Positions 1 to 7,835 of a DNA stretch of 63,145 bases are shown one piece after another. The stretch comes from Actinomycetota bacterium. Lineage in GTDB: Bacteria; Actinomycetota; Rubrobacteria; Rubrobacterales; Rubrobacteraceae. The number at the start of each line of letters is the position of its first letter. Within the stretch, counting starts at the first letter, position 1. The stretch is from assembly GCA_004563715.1 (NCBI GenBank), contig SIRX01000057.1, positions 1 through 63,145 of the forward strand, written 5' to 3'. The translations under genes were made by a program, and so were the position numbers. The notes under the pieces are model-generated. The model was not told the DNA's origin and made no database searches. It saw only the letters and a list, made by a program, of their open reading frames with translations.

Positions 1-258
1 CCAGTTAACGGCGACTTTCAGGTTGGAGAAGACGGCGTGCAACCACGTGCCCTCGTAGACGTAGCCCTCAAGGCCCTGCCCCTCCCGCGAGTACTGGTAA
101 GCGTGGAAGATCACCATGAGCAAGGCCGCCACGCCGCGGTAAGCCTCCAGTTCTTCGAAGCGCCCCAGCGTAACCTGCCGGCCCTCCACCGCCGGCGTCA
201 CCGGCGTCTGGTCTACGCGGTCGTCCGCCGACCCGGCTCCAGATCGTCCCCGGTGCAC
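1..258 (-). CDS. Acyltransferase family 3 membrane protein, N-terminal part only
   Basis: The gene reads leftwards and is cut by the window edge, leaving 86 codons. After a polar N-terminus comes LEAYRGVAALLMVIFHAY, the typical first helix of acyltransferase 3 (OafA-like) integral membrane enzymes, including the conserved R-G and the His that these proteins use for acyl transfer. Members acylate sugars of surface polysaccharides. The GTG at 258 lies three bases after the stop of the upstream glycosyltransferase gene, so the two are probably translated from one message; GTG codons at 201 and 189 are alternative starts. The job is inferred to be decoration of the polymer made by the neighbour. 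Family call is good; substrate unknown. Confidence 0.75.
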   Translation of the reverse strand, partial: MHRGRSGAGSADDRVDQTPVTPAVEGRQVTLGRFEELEAYRGVAALLMVIFHAYQYSREGQGLEGYVYEGTWLHAVFSNLKVAVNW

Positions 259-261
259 CGG

Positions 262-2586
262 CTAACTGCCCGGGCCTTTCGCTGCGGTACGCGGCGTTAC
301 CTTCCATTTCTTCTCGCCCGTCACCTCCTTCGCCTGCGCCACCCGGTTGACGACGTTCTTGCCCTCGGTGTAGAAGAGCGAGGAGGCGAACAGGTAGAAG
401 AGAAACCAGCGCCGGTGCTTCCTTATCTCGGGCGCTCCGAGCAGGTAGGCGAACAGGGTCTGTCCCGGGCCAACACTGAGCGTAAAAACGGTCGTCAGCA
501 CGAAGACCGGCACGAACCAGTTCAGGCTGCTCAGGCCACCGTACTTCCACACCCAGAAAGCGATGACCGGGAAGATCTGGACGGAGACCCAGGGGTAAAC
601 CTCGCGCCAGCCCAGGAGCTGGAGAAACCCGAGCTTCTGTCTCAGAGAGAGCTTGGGCGAGCCCAGGCCGCGCCACAGATGCTTGAGCGAGACCTGGAAC
701 CACCCCTGGGCCCAGCGCATCCTCTGGTTCCAGAGCGCCTTCAACGTGGTGGGCGCGAGCTCACGCGAGACGAGCAGGGGGTCCGAGGCGATCCTGTACC
801 CGGCCTCGACCGCCCGCAGCGAGGAGTCGATGTCCTCCGTGAGCATGAACCCGTGCATCCGGATGCGACGCAACAGGTCCGTCTTCCAGTAGCCGTTCGA
901 GCCGCCGAACACCCCGAACCCGTGCATCCGGGCCCGGCCCGGATGGCTCACGGCGTAGATGGACTCGAACTCGACCGCCACCATGCGGGCGACCCACGAC
1001 TCGTCCCCGTTCCGCACCACGCAGTGGCCCTGCACCACGTCGTACCCGCCGGAGAGCCAGCGCCAGGCGCGCGAGAAGCTGTCCGGGTCCGGCTGGTGGT
1101 CGGCGTCGAAGACCCCCACGAACTCCCCCGTGACCTCGCCGAGCGCGGCGTTTACGTTCTGCGCCTTCGAGGTGCTCCTCCCGACGCGGTAAGGAACGAA
1201 CCGCTCGTCACGCCGGGCTATGTCCCGGAGGATGTCCTCGACCGGCATGTCCCGGGGCGTGTTGTAGGCCAGTACTACCTGGAGCGGGCCCGGGTACTCC
1301 ACGCGCAGGAACGCCTCGACCGTTTCGACGACCGTTGCGGCCTCGTTGGGCAGGTAGGCCGCGATGATGGCGCTCGCCGGCGGAGGAGTAGATTCCGGCG
1401 GGTCCGGGGGCCGAACCGGACGCAGCGCGTAGAGACCCTCCATCCAGATCAAGAACCCCGTAACGACCAGGGCCGCCACCACGATCAGGTAGATCGGAAC
1501 CGCCACGTCTATCCCGATCCCGTACAGGAGCACGTACAGCACGAACGGCACCACCAGGGCGAGCGCGTGCACGCCGACTACCTGAGCCGGCGGCCGCAGC
1601 TTTACCGCCAGGCGGCTCCACCAGGGAACTGCCTTGTCCGGGCGTACGACGTGTACCCTGGGGTCGTAGCGCACGGGCTCCAGGTCCAGGTGCGCCGACC
1701 CGTAATCGAGGGCCAGCAGGACGCGTTCGCGCAACTCGTCCGTGGAAGCGCTGACGTCGAACGGCACGAAGCTGATCACGGGCGTCAGGATTAGCCGCTG
1801 CCCGGAGACCTGAAACCCGTGGGAGGCCACCCTCTGCGAGAGGACTTTCAGCCGCCGCTTCGCCGCGTCGGGGTCGGTCTCGGGCATGAGGACCAGAAAG
1901 CGGCCTTCCTGGTCGTGCCCGGCCACGTCAAGCGGCTGCTCGTCCGCGGCGATGAGCCGTGCGACCTCCTTGGAGATCTGCGCGATGCTCCGCGGCCCGA
2001 GCCGCTCGCGCAGCCGCTCTAGCTCGTTGATCGCAAGGCAGGCGACAGCGCCCGACTTGCCCCCCCGGCGCGTGCGGACGAGCTCGCGCTCCGTCTCCTG
2101 CCAGAAGAGCCGCTCGTTGAGCAACCCGGTCTGCCGGTTTTGCGGAAGCAACTCGCTGGGCACCGGGGGACGCTCGATCTTGGAGCGAACCCGGGCCAGC
2201 AGCTCGTTCATGTCGAACGGTTTCGCCAGGTAGTCGTCGGCCCCGAGCTCGAGGCCGGCTACCAGGTCGTCGGTGGAGCCCCGCGCCGTCAAGAACACCA
2301 GCGGTATCGTCCGTGTCGTGACGTCCGACCTCAGGGAGGCCAGCAGGGCGAACCCGTCCATATCCGGCATCATGACGTCGGAGACGATCAGGTCAGGGGT
2401 CGCCTCCGAGACCCGGTCTAGCGCCTCCCTCCCGTTGGAAGCCAGGGTTACCTCGTACCCGGCGCGTCGGAGGCTGATAGAGACCAGCTTCAATATGCGC
2501 TCGTCGTCGTCGACCACGAGCACCGCCCCACCGGGTTGCTGCGTATCTATCAAAACCTCGCTTTCGACTCCTCTCGCTGGTTCCAA
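262..2586 (-). CDS. Receiver - degenerate GGDEF - processive family 2 glycosyltransferase fusion
   Basis: A 774-residue three-part protein. Residues 20-140 are a complete CheY-like receiver: acidic pocket DDD at 26-28, phospho-acceptor D70 in LIVSDVMMPD, Lys122 in LAKPF. Residues about 150-315 have the GGDEF fold, starting TGLLNERLF, but the signature is HDQEGRFLVLMPETD, so diguanylate cyclase activity is unlikely. Two membrane helices (about 345-390) follow, then a BcsA-like glycosyltransferase core with VFDADHQPD, TEDIDSSLRA and QRMRWAQGW (the D, DxD, TED and QxxRW signature of processive enzymes), and further helices to the C-terminus. It probably makes a surface polysaccharide under control of an unidentified histidine kinase. 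The TTG at 2586 is uncertain; no good ribosome site is seen. Confidence 0.88.
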   Translation of the reverse strand: MEPARGVESEVLIDTQQPGGAVLVVDDDERILKLVSISLRRAGYEVTLASNGREALDRVSEATPDLIVSDVMMPDMDGFALLASLRSDVTTRTIPLVFLTARGSTDDLVAGLELGADDYLAKPFDMNELLARVRSKIERPPVPSELLPQNRQTGLLNERLFWQETERELVRTRRGGKSGAVACLAINELERLRERLGPRSIAQISKEVARLIAADEQPLDVAGHDQEGRFLVLMPETDPDAAKRRLKVLSQRVASHGFQVSGQRLILTPVISFVPFDVSASTDELRERVLLALDYGSAHLDLEPVRYDPRVHVVRPDKAVPWWSRLAVKLRPPAQVVGVHALALVVPFVLYVLLYGIGIDVAVPIYLIVVAALVVTGFLIWMEGLYALRPVRPPDPPESTPPPASAIIAAYLPNEAATVVETVEAFLRVEYPGPLQVVLAYNTPRDMPVEDILRDIARRDERFVPYRVGRSTSKAQNVNAALGEVTGEFVGVFDADHQPDPDSFSRAWRWLSGGYDVVQGHCVVRNGDESWVARMVAVEFESIYAVSHPGRARMHGFGVFGGSNGYWKTDLLRRIRMHGFMLTEDIDSSLRAVEAGYRIASDPLLVSRELAPTTLKALWNQRMRWAQGWFQVSLKHLWRGLGSPKLSLRQKLGFLQLLGWREVYPWVSVQIFPVIAFWVWKYGGLSSLNWFVPVFVLTTVFTLSVGPGQTLFAYLLGAPEIRKHRRWFLFYLFASSLFYTEGKNVVNRVAQAKEVTGEKKWKVTPRTAAKGPGS

Positions 2587-2734
2587 CGCGGCCTGAACGT
2601 CTTATCGGCTGGAAGGCCAAAAACTTTAGGTTCCTTGTTAACCTGCGGGCAGTTCCTGCCGGGCCGGGTGGCCCCGACCGCCCGGAAGACGGAGCGCACT
2701 TACCCGAGGCTGCGGCGTCGCGGTAAAATGGAGA

Positions 2735-3436
2735 ATGTCCTCTCTGGAGGAGAACAAGGCGCTGGTTCGCCGGTGGCTGGACGAGGTCTTTACCCGGGGC
2801 AACCTGGACCGGGTCAGTGAGTTGTTCGCCCCAAACTACACGCTCCACGACCCCAGCTTTCCCGGCGGGATATACGGCCCGGAGGGCGTAAAGCGTTACG
2901 TAGGGGCGTATCGCGCGGCTTTTCCAGATGCCAGGTTCGGGGTCGAGGACCAGTTGGCCGAAGGAGACATGGTGGCTACGCGCTGGACGGCCCGGGGCAC
3001 CCACCAGGGAGATTTCGTCGGCATCCCGCCCACGGGTGAGCGGGTAACGGTGAGCGGTATCGAGTTCAGCCGCGTGATCGGGGGCAGGATCGACGAGGCG
3101 TGGGTCGGTTATCATCCGTTCGCCGGGCCCTCCCCCGACCCCGAAAGGGTCGGCCGGGGGCTCTCCGCCATGCGGACGGCTTTCCCCAACCTCCGCGTGG
3201 CCGAGGTAGCCAGCATCCGGGAAGGTGACCGGGCGGCCTTTCGCTGGATAATGAGCGGCACCCAGGAAGGTGAGTTTATGGGAATCGCCCCCAGAGGACA
3301 GCGGATCGAGGCGATGGGCCTGGACATCGTGCGCCTCTCGGACGACGAGATAGCCGAGCACTGGGGCGAGTTCGACGCGGTCGGCCTGGTGCGCCAGCTG
3401 GGGCTCATCCCGCCGCCGGACCAAACCGGAAGCTGA
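2735..3436 (+). CDS. SnoaL-like ester-cyclase-family protein with a tandem repeat of the fold
   Basis: A 233-residue protein. Residues 1-125 are a full SnoaL-like (NTF2-fold) domain: ENKALVRRWLDEVFTRGNLD helix, then LFAPNYTLHDPSFPGG, EGVKRYVGAYRAAFPDARF and RWTARGTHQGDFVGIPPTG. A second copy starts near residue 140 (LSAMRTAFPNLRVAEVASIREGD, FRWIMSGTQEGEFMGIAPRG) but lacks the N-terminal helix, so it looks like a partial internal duplication. Family members bind small hydrophobic ligands and some are polyketide cyclases; no substrate can be read here. ATG at 2735 gives the usual family N-terminus; a TAAAAT box immediately upstream suggests a leaderless or near-leaderless message. It is divergent from the glycosyltransferase gene. 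Confidence 0.85.
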   Translation: MSSLEENKALVRRWLDEVFTRGNLDRVSELFAPNYTLHDPSFPGGIYGPEGVKRYVGAYRAAFPDARFGVEDQLAEGDMVATRWTARGTHQGDFVGIPPTGERVTVSGIEFSRVIGGRIDEAWVGYHPFAGPSPDPERVGRGLSAMRTAFPNLRVAEVASIREGDRAAFRWIMSGTQEGEFMGIAPRGQRIEAMGLDIVRLSDDEIAEHWGEFDAVGLVRQLGLIPPPDQTGS

Positions 3437-3517
3437 ACCCTGGCATCCGTCACCCACCTTTTGATACTATTGTATCTACAGTGGATCTGACGGCTCCGCT
3501 GGAAAGGAGGAGGTGCG

Positions 3518-3988
3518 ATGGAATGCAGGCAGCGGTTGGAGCGTTACCTGCGCGAGAACGGGGTTGTTTTCGAGACCCGGCACCATCCCAGGGCCGTCTC
3601 GGCCCAGGAAGTAGCGGCAGCCGAGCACGTACCGGGCAGGATGCTGGCCAAGACGGTCATGGTTATGGCTGACGAGAGGCTGGTTATGCTGGTCCTGCCA
3701 GCGCCCCAACAGGTCGATTTGGGAAAGACTACGGCCGCGTTGGGGGTGAAGGAGGCCCGCCTCGCCGACGAGGCTGAGTTCGAAGGTGCTTTCCCGGATT
3801 GTGAGGTCGGCGCCATGCCGCCCTTCGGCAACCTCTACGGGGTTCCGGTCTACGTGGAGGAAGCTCTCGCCGAAGACGAGCAGATAGTTTTCAGAGCCGG
3901 AACACACACCGACACCATGAGCGTGCGGTACGCGGACTTCGAGAAGCTGGTGACGCCCGTTGTAGCCGGGGTGACGCAGGACGGCTAA
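3518..3988 (+). CDS. YbaK/ProX-type aminoacyl-tRNA deacylase domain protein
   Basis: A 156-residue single-domain protein of the YbaK/prolyl-tRNA editing family. Recognisable family blocks are ETRHHPRAVSAQEVAAAEHVPG, KTVMVMADERLVMLVLPAPQQVD (with the Lys used in family active sites), LADEAEFEGAFPDCEVGAMPPFGNLYGVPVYVE and FRAGTHTDTMSVRYADFEKL. These proteins hydrolyse mischarged tRNAs in trans, mainly Ala- or Cys-tRNA(Pro). The ATG at 3518 is preceded by GGAAAGGAGGAGG with good spacing, one of the strongest ribosome sites in the window. It stands alone between two short intergenic gaps, so it is probably monocistronic. Which tRNA it edits cannot be told. Confidence 0.9.
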   Translation: MECRQRLERYLRENGVVFETRHHPRAVSAQEVAAAEHVPGRMLAKTVMVMADERLVMLVLPAPQQVDLGKTTAALGVKEARLADEAEFEGAFPDCEVGAMPPFGNLYGVPVYVEEALAEDEQIVFRAGTHTDTMSVRYADFEKLVTPVVAGVTQDG

Positions 3989-4078
3989 CGTACCGGGTTA
4001 CCCTTTGCAGCCGGGCCCGAGACCGCGGGGACCGCAAGACAAAACGTACAGAACACCGGCGTGTAGAGGAGGGTAGTT

Positions 4079-4306
4079 TTGTGGCGGAAGCGGTTTGCTG
4101 AAACGCTCGCGATAATAACCATCGGGGATGGTTGGATAGAGATACTGGCTCCCAGAGAGCACTCCCGGCTGTGGTCGGTCGGACCCCCGGCTATCCGCCG
4201 GGCCGCGGATTGGTTCGCCGCGAGGCCGGGTCTAATGAGGAGTCTGGGTATCTCCCAGGTGGTGCTGGGTACGTGGCTCGCCTTGAGGCAGTACAAAGAC
4301 CTGTAG
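4079..4306 (+). CDS. Small protein of unknown function (75 aa)
   Basis: A 75-residue protein starting at a TTG preceded by AGAGGAGGG at five bases. It is rich in aromatic residues (MWRKRF, GDGWIEIL, ADWFAARPG, LGTWLALRQYKDL) and holds a moderately hydrophobic stretch near residues 8-24 and another near 55-68, but no clear membrane helix. I do not recognise a family; the sequence ILAPREHSRLWSVGPP has no motif known to me. The strong ribosome site and clean reading frame support it as real. It follows the YbaK-like gene by 90 bases on the same strand and could share its message. Confidence 0.55.
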   Translation: MWRKRFAETLAIITIGDGWIEILAPREHSRLWSVGPPAIRRAADWFAARPGLMRSLGISQVVLGTWLALRQYKDL

Positions 4307-4366
4307 CGGCACCCGTAGAGACGGGCGTCCCGGCCCCCATACTTTGTAGGATAGCCGTAATCAAGC

Positions 4367-4750
4367 CTAACCCGTCCCGGAACCGGAGCGCAGGGCGGCG
4401 TCGATCCGTTTCTGCAACTCCTCGGTCCGGCAGGGCCACGGCACGTGGTTGTTCGAGCCCGCAGCGGCAGCATCCTCTGGCTGGCCGATCTCCAGCAAGG
4501 GCACATCCGCCGTGTCCCTGGTTTTCCTGAGCGTATCCAGGAGGGCGTCTCGATCGCCGCTGCTCCAGGACGGCGCGAGGATCAGGAGCCCGACCCCATC
4601 GAGCGCTCCGGGCCGCTCCAGATAACCCAGTTCTACGTACCTCACCGCGCGGCGGGGACAATCGAGCAGCGAGGCCAACACCCGTCCGACGACGGGGTCT
4701 CCGCCCAGGACGAGCACCGTTGTTCCGGCTCCGGTCTCTGCACTAGCCAA
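4367..4750 (-). CDS. Receiver-like protein lacking the phospho-acceptor Asp
   Basis: A 127-residue single-domain protein with the alternating strand/helix pattern of a response-regulator receiver. TTVLVLGGDPVVGRVLASLL matches strand 1 with one pocket Asp, but strand 3 reads GLLILAPSWSS where active receivers have ...D.MP, and the conserved Lys-Pro near the end is replaced by NHVPWPCR. It is therefore expected not to be phosphorylated in the usual way. A TTG at 4750 gives the expected N-terminus but lacks a clear ribosome site. A second, unrelated-in-sequence receiver-like gene lies 400 bases upstream on the same strand, so the two may belong to one signalling unit. Function unknown. Confidence 0.65.
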   Translation of the reverse strand: MASAETGAGTTVLVLGGDPVVGRVLASLLDCPRRAVRYVELGYLERPGALDGVGLLILAPSWSSGDRDALLDTLRKTRDTADVPLLEIGQPEDAAAAGSNNHVPWPCRTEELQKRIDAALRSGSGTG

Positions 4751-5153
4751 CAGGATCTATATACAACCTCGGTCCCCCGCCGGGAGGAGTCGCTGTGCGA
4801 TCATAATCAGTAAGAATAAGCCACGAGGTTTCTATGTCATATACGCCGTATGGCACATATTTGGTCCGGAACCGGCCAGACGTTGCTCTGGTACCCGGAG
4901 GTCCCGAAGAAATCAGAATCATCGACGCGTAATGCTTCGGGAAGAAATACATACTGGCGTCGCAGCCGTCCGGGCCGTAAGTCTGGCTCGCCGCCCGCGG
5001 ATGGACGCCGCGGTTTCGACGTACAGGCCGGTCGGTAGGCCCACAAGACTTACGATCTGCCGCTCCGGACGGAAGGTCTCCAGGCGCAGACGCCAGGCTA
5101 CCCGAAGGCAGGCCAGCTTTGGGGAAATACCGGCAAGCCGCGGAGGCTAACGG
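4751..5153 (+). other. 403-base gap between two receiver-like genes, with doubtful short frames
   Basis: No convincing gene. The left part (4795-4860) is AT-richer than its surroundings and may hold promoters. A 32-codon frame from ATG 4834 to 4932 (MSYTPYGTYLVRNRPDVALV...) has a CACGAGG five bases upstream, and its TAA overlaps an ATG at 4932 that opens a 72-codon Arg-rich frame to 5150. The overlap looks like coupling, but the second product has the Arg-rich composition typical of chance frames in GC-rich DNA. Both are left as unproven. Confidence 0.3.
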
Positions 5154-5582
5154 CTATCCGGGGATGCGGTCCGGCTTCCTGGACGCTCCTTCAGGGATTA
5201 CGGACAGGCCGTTGGACGCCAGCGAGATAGTCTGCACCATCCGCGTGACCCCCATCCCGGCGTGGATGTAGCCGCTAGCGCCGCCGAAGATACCGACCCC
5301 GGCGAGCTCGGGGTCGGCGTCCAGCCCGTAGACAATAACGGGGGTCTCCGGAGCCAGGTTCCGGAGGCGCTTCAGGTTCGGGCCGACCTTCGTCCCGTAA
5401 GGACAAACGACGCAGGAGACCTCCCGTCCCGCCGGTGGTTCGTCTCCGAAGTGGAAGTCCGCTTCATGCCCCAGCACCTGCTCGAACCCGAGACAAAGGA
5501 TCGGGTCTTGGGAATAAAGCCAGATCAGGCCGAGAGGCTTGTCTCTGAACCCTTCGGGCCGTAGCGTTGTTTTCTTGCTCAA
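5154..5582 (-). CDS. NarL-like pseudo-receiver without DNA-binding domain
   Basis: A 142-residue protein resembling the receiver half of NarL/LuxR-type regulators: LGLIWLYSQDPILCLGFEQVL (strand 1/helix 1), TPVIVYGLDADPELAGVGIFGGASGYIHAG (strands 4-5) and VQTISLASNGLSVIPEG, the segment that normally leads into the HTH linker. The HTH is absent. At strand 3 the sequence is VSCVVCPYGTK, so the phospho-acceptor Asp is missing, and the strand 5 Lys is His. The TTG at 5582 follows ACGAGGAG at eight bases; an upstream GTG is closed by a stop. It may act by protein contact with a real regulator; this is inference. Confidence 0.65.
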   Translation of the reverse strand: MSKKTTLRPEGFRDKPLGLIWLYSQDPILCLGFEQVLGHEADFHFGDEPPAGREVSCVVCPYGTKVGPNLKRLRNLAPETPVIVYGLDADPELAGVGIFGGASGYIHAGMGVTRMVQTISLASNGLSVIPEGASRKPDRIPG

Positions 5583-5685
5583 AGCACTTTCTCCTCGTGG
5601 AGAAGACTAAACGTCTTCAATCTCCAAGCTACCAGCTCTGAAAGAGGCCCCGCAAGCGCGAAGAAGGCCCCCGGACTAGGAGATG

Positions 5686-7155
5686 TTATCCGGGGCGTTC
5701 GGGAATGAGCTTGAAGCCGAGGCCTATCCTGGCGGGCTCGCGCGTGAGCCCCGGCAACCCGCGGCGCAGCGCGTAGGAGAAGACCAGCGCGACCAGGATG
5801 AACATCCCCACGCCGCCACTAAATCCGGTGCCCAGCCCGGTCCCCCCGGCCAGCGTCTGTGATGCCGGATCTGAGTGGGAGGCCGGAAGTAGCGGCGAGC
5901 GCAGTTGGAGGTCGCGTTTGGCAACGCCTCCGGCGAGGCGCTCGCCGGAGAGGCTGCCCGCGACGCTATCGAGCAACCCGTCGCGTGACCCAGCCACCCG
6001 GGTCTTCGCAAGCAAGGCCGACAGAGAGCCCGCTTCTATACCCCGGCTCTCCACCGGAGCCGGGACCGGTTGCGCCAGGTCGAGATGCCGCTGCGAACCC
6101 GCCGGGACCTGGCCCGGGCCGTCCGTCGCCGGGGGGCCAGCGTCTGCGGCTAGTCTTGTGGTAAGTCCTGCTGTCTCCCGTACGACCCCGTCTGCTGCCC
6201 GCGAGGGTTCGGTGGAAGCCGGAGGTGCCGTTGCTCCCGCTTCAGGCACGGAAGCTGTAGAAGGCGGCGGTTCCAGAGCCCCGGCCGGCGCGGGCGGAGC
6301 GCTGGAAGTGCCGGAAACTGGTTCGGGGAGGGCTCGTTGAACGGGCTCCAGGGCCGATTCTCCGGCCTGGGGAGCCGGTTCCGCGGGCGTCAACCCCACC
6401 GGATAATCGGGGTCGGCTGAAAGCGTGGACGGCTGCGCCAGCGGCTCTGACGGATCGGCCAGACCCGGTTCCGTCTGTTCTAGCAGAGGCTCGGTAGCCA
6501 CCGGTTCGACTGCCGGGGCCGGAGGCGCGGGAGCCAGCTCCGTGGCTGCGGGCTGGTCGGCTGGCGCTGCCACAACCTCCGTCTCCACCGGCTCTTTCGG
6601 TAGCTGCGGGGAAGACGTTTCGGGCGAATCGAGCGTCCCGCCCGCCACCGGCTCGACGGCCTCCTCTCCTCCGATGGTTACCGGGTCTGTCTCGGTCGTT
6701 CCCGACGATACCTCGGAGGTTTGGGTCACCCCGGACGCGGAGCCCGGCTCACCGGCAGGGACTTCCGCCGTCGGGGGAGTTGATGCGGCCGGGGGTTCGT
6801 CTACCACCGGCTCCGTTTCGGCTGGCGCCGGGGCTCCTTCTGGGTCCTCAGCGGCGGCGGGCGCCGATTCGGAGGCCGGGGTCGAGCCTGGCTGAGAAGC
6901 CACCTCGCCGTCCAGCGTGGAAGTCGGGGCGGCCTCGGAAACGCCCTCGTATACCAGTTGGGCCCGGGCTTCCCGTCCCGCAGAGAGGGCCACCAGCGAC
7001 AGCGCGACGAACACGATGGCGGACACGAGGACCCACCAGCGTCGTCGTTCCAGCCAACCCGGGACTTTACCGCAGTTCAGCGCCGGAGCCCTTTCTGCCT
7101 TTTTACTTGCACTATACCCACCCAGCCACAAGGGGTCACCGTACCTACCCGGCAA
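5686..7155 (-). CDS. Pro/Ala/Glu/Thr-rich low-complexity protein with two membrane segments
   Basis: A 489-residue protein with a positively charged start, a hydrophobic segment at about 39-59 (WWVLVSAIVFVALSLVALSA) ending in GREARAQ, which could be a signal peptide with an Ala-rich cleavage site or an anchor. About 370 residues of Pro, Ala, Glu, Thr, Ser, Val follow with no repeat of fixed length, then a Gly-rich stretch and a second helix (FILVALVFSYAL) followed by a basic tail. The middle is probably an extended extracellular spacer. The TTG at 7155 has GGAGG eleven bases upstream and TATAAT at 7174-7179 is a likely -10 box. No family recognised; composition makes homology unreliable. Confidence 0.65.
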   Translation of the reverse strand: MPGRYGDPLWLGGYSASKKAERAPALNCGKVPGWLERRRWWVLVSAIVFVALSLVALSAGREARAQLVYEGVSEAAPTSTLDGEVASQPGSTPASESAPAAAEDPEGAPAPAETEPVVDEPPAASTPPTAEVPAGEPGSASGVTQTSEVSSGTTETDPVTIGGEEAVEPVAGGTLDSPETSSPQLPKEPVETEVVAAPADQPAATELAPAPPAPAVEPVATEPLLEQTEPGLADPSEPLAQPSTLSADPDYPVGLTPAEPAPQAGESALEPVQRALPEPVSGTSSAPPAPAGALEPPPSTASVPEAGATAPPASTEPSRAADGVVRETAGLTTRLAADAGPPATDGPGQVPAGSQRHLDLAQPVPAPVESRGIEAGSLSALLAKTRVAGSRDGLLDSVAGSLSGERLAGGVAKRDLQLRSPLLPASHSDPASQTLAGGTGLGTGFSGGVGMFILVALVFSYALRRGLPGLTREPARIGLGFKLIPERPG

Positions 7156-7232
7156 CCCAGAACCAACCTCCGCATTATATAGTCACACCGTGAACAAAGT
7201 AATCCCCCGACGCGTACTTTTTTGGTCCCGGT

Positions 7233-7835
7233 TTATCCGATCAGCGCGAAGGACGCCCAGGTTCCGCACCCGCCGACCAGCACGCCGAGCAACAACTCCG
7301 GCGGCGTGTGACGTTTCAGAAAACTCCTGGACCACCACACCGGCGGCACCAGAAACACCGCGAGCGCTCCCCAGGGCCCGAATACATAGGCCAGGCAGAC
7401 CGCCGTTCCGGAAACCCCGGCGGTATGAAGCGAGAGCTTGGCGTAAGGCGTGAGCAGGGCGAAAAGGAGCGTCGCGAGGGCGTAGGAGAGCAGGACCGCC
7501 CGCAGCGGAGCGGGCGCGCCGAGCAGGGTCACGACCAGGAAGGCCCCGGCGTGGAGCACCGCCACCACCCACAGCGGCCGGACCCGCTCGGCGCGGGAGA
7601 TCCTGCGCGGGTCCCGCACCTTGCCGGCCCGGGTCAGGTACAGGAGGTAGACCAGCGAGAGCCCGCTGGTCAGCGCCAGGCACAGGAGCGCCCACAGCAC
7701 GCCCCGGCCGCCCGCGGCGCCCGCGCCGACCACCAGGAAGAGGGGTACGGCGATCAGGGGCAGCCGCGTCGCGGCCGAGATGCCTTCAGCCAGCTTTCTG
7801 TAGAGGTCGGAGGTCAAGGTCCGGGGATTGTACAA
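7233..7835 (-). CDS. PAP2-like integral membrane protein
   Basis: A 200-residue protein with about six membrane helices. The C-terminal part resembles the compact PAP2 superfamily proteins of actinobacteria and archaea: AKLSLHTAGVSG takes the place of the PSGH block and WWSRSFLKRHTPPELLLG resembles the SR...H...D/E block, so the catalytic His and Arg may be kept, but the first KxxxxxxRP block is not obvious. Such proteins are annotated as phosphatidic-acid-phosphatase-like and may act on isoprenoid or lipid phosphates. The TTG at 7835 overlaps by one base the ATG of the divergent NIF3 gene; a TTG seven codons downstream is an alternative. Neither has a clear ribosome site. Confidence 0.65.
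   Translation of the reverse strand: MYNPRTLTSDLYRKLAEGISAATRLPLIAVPLFLVVGAGAAGGRGVLWALLCLALTSGLSLVYLLYLTRAGKVRDPRRISRAERVRPLWVVAVLHAGAFLVVTLLGAPAPLRAVLLSYALATLLFALLTPYAKLSLHTAGVSGTAVCLAYVFGPWGALAVFLVPPVWWSRSFLKRHTPPELLLGVLVGGCGTWASFALIG

Noticed and set aside
5648-5700. GC-rich hairpin GCCCCCGGA / TCCGGGGC as terminator
   Set aside because: Long loop and no T-run on either strand; terminator function not supported.
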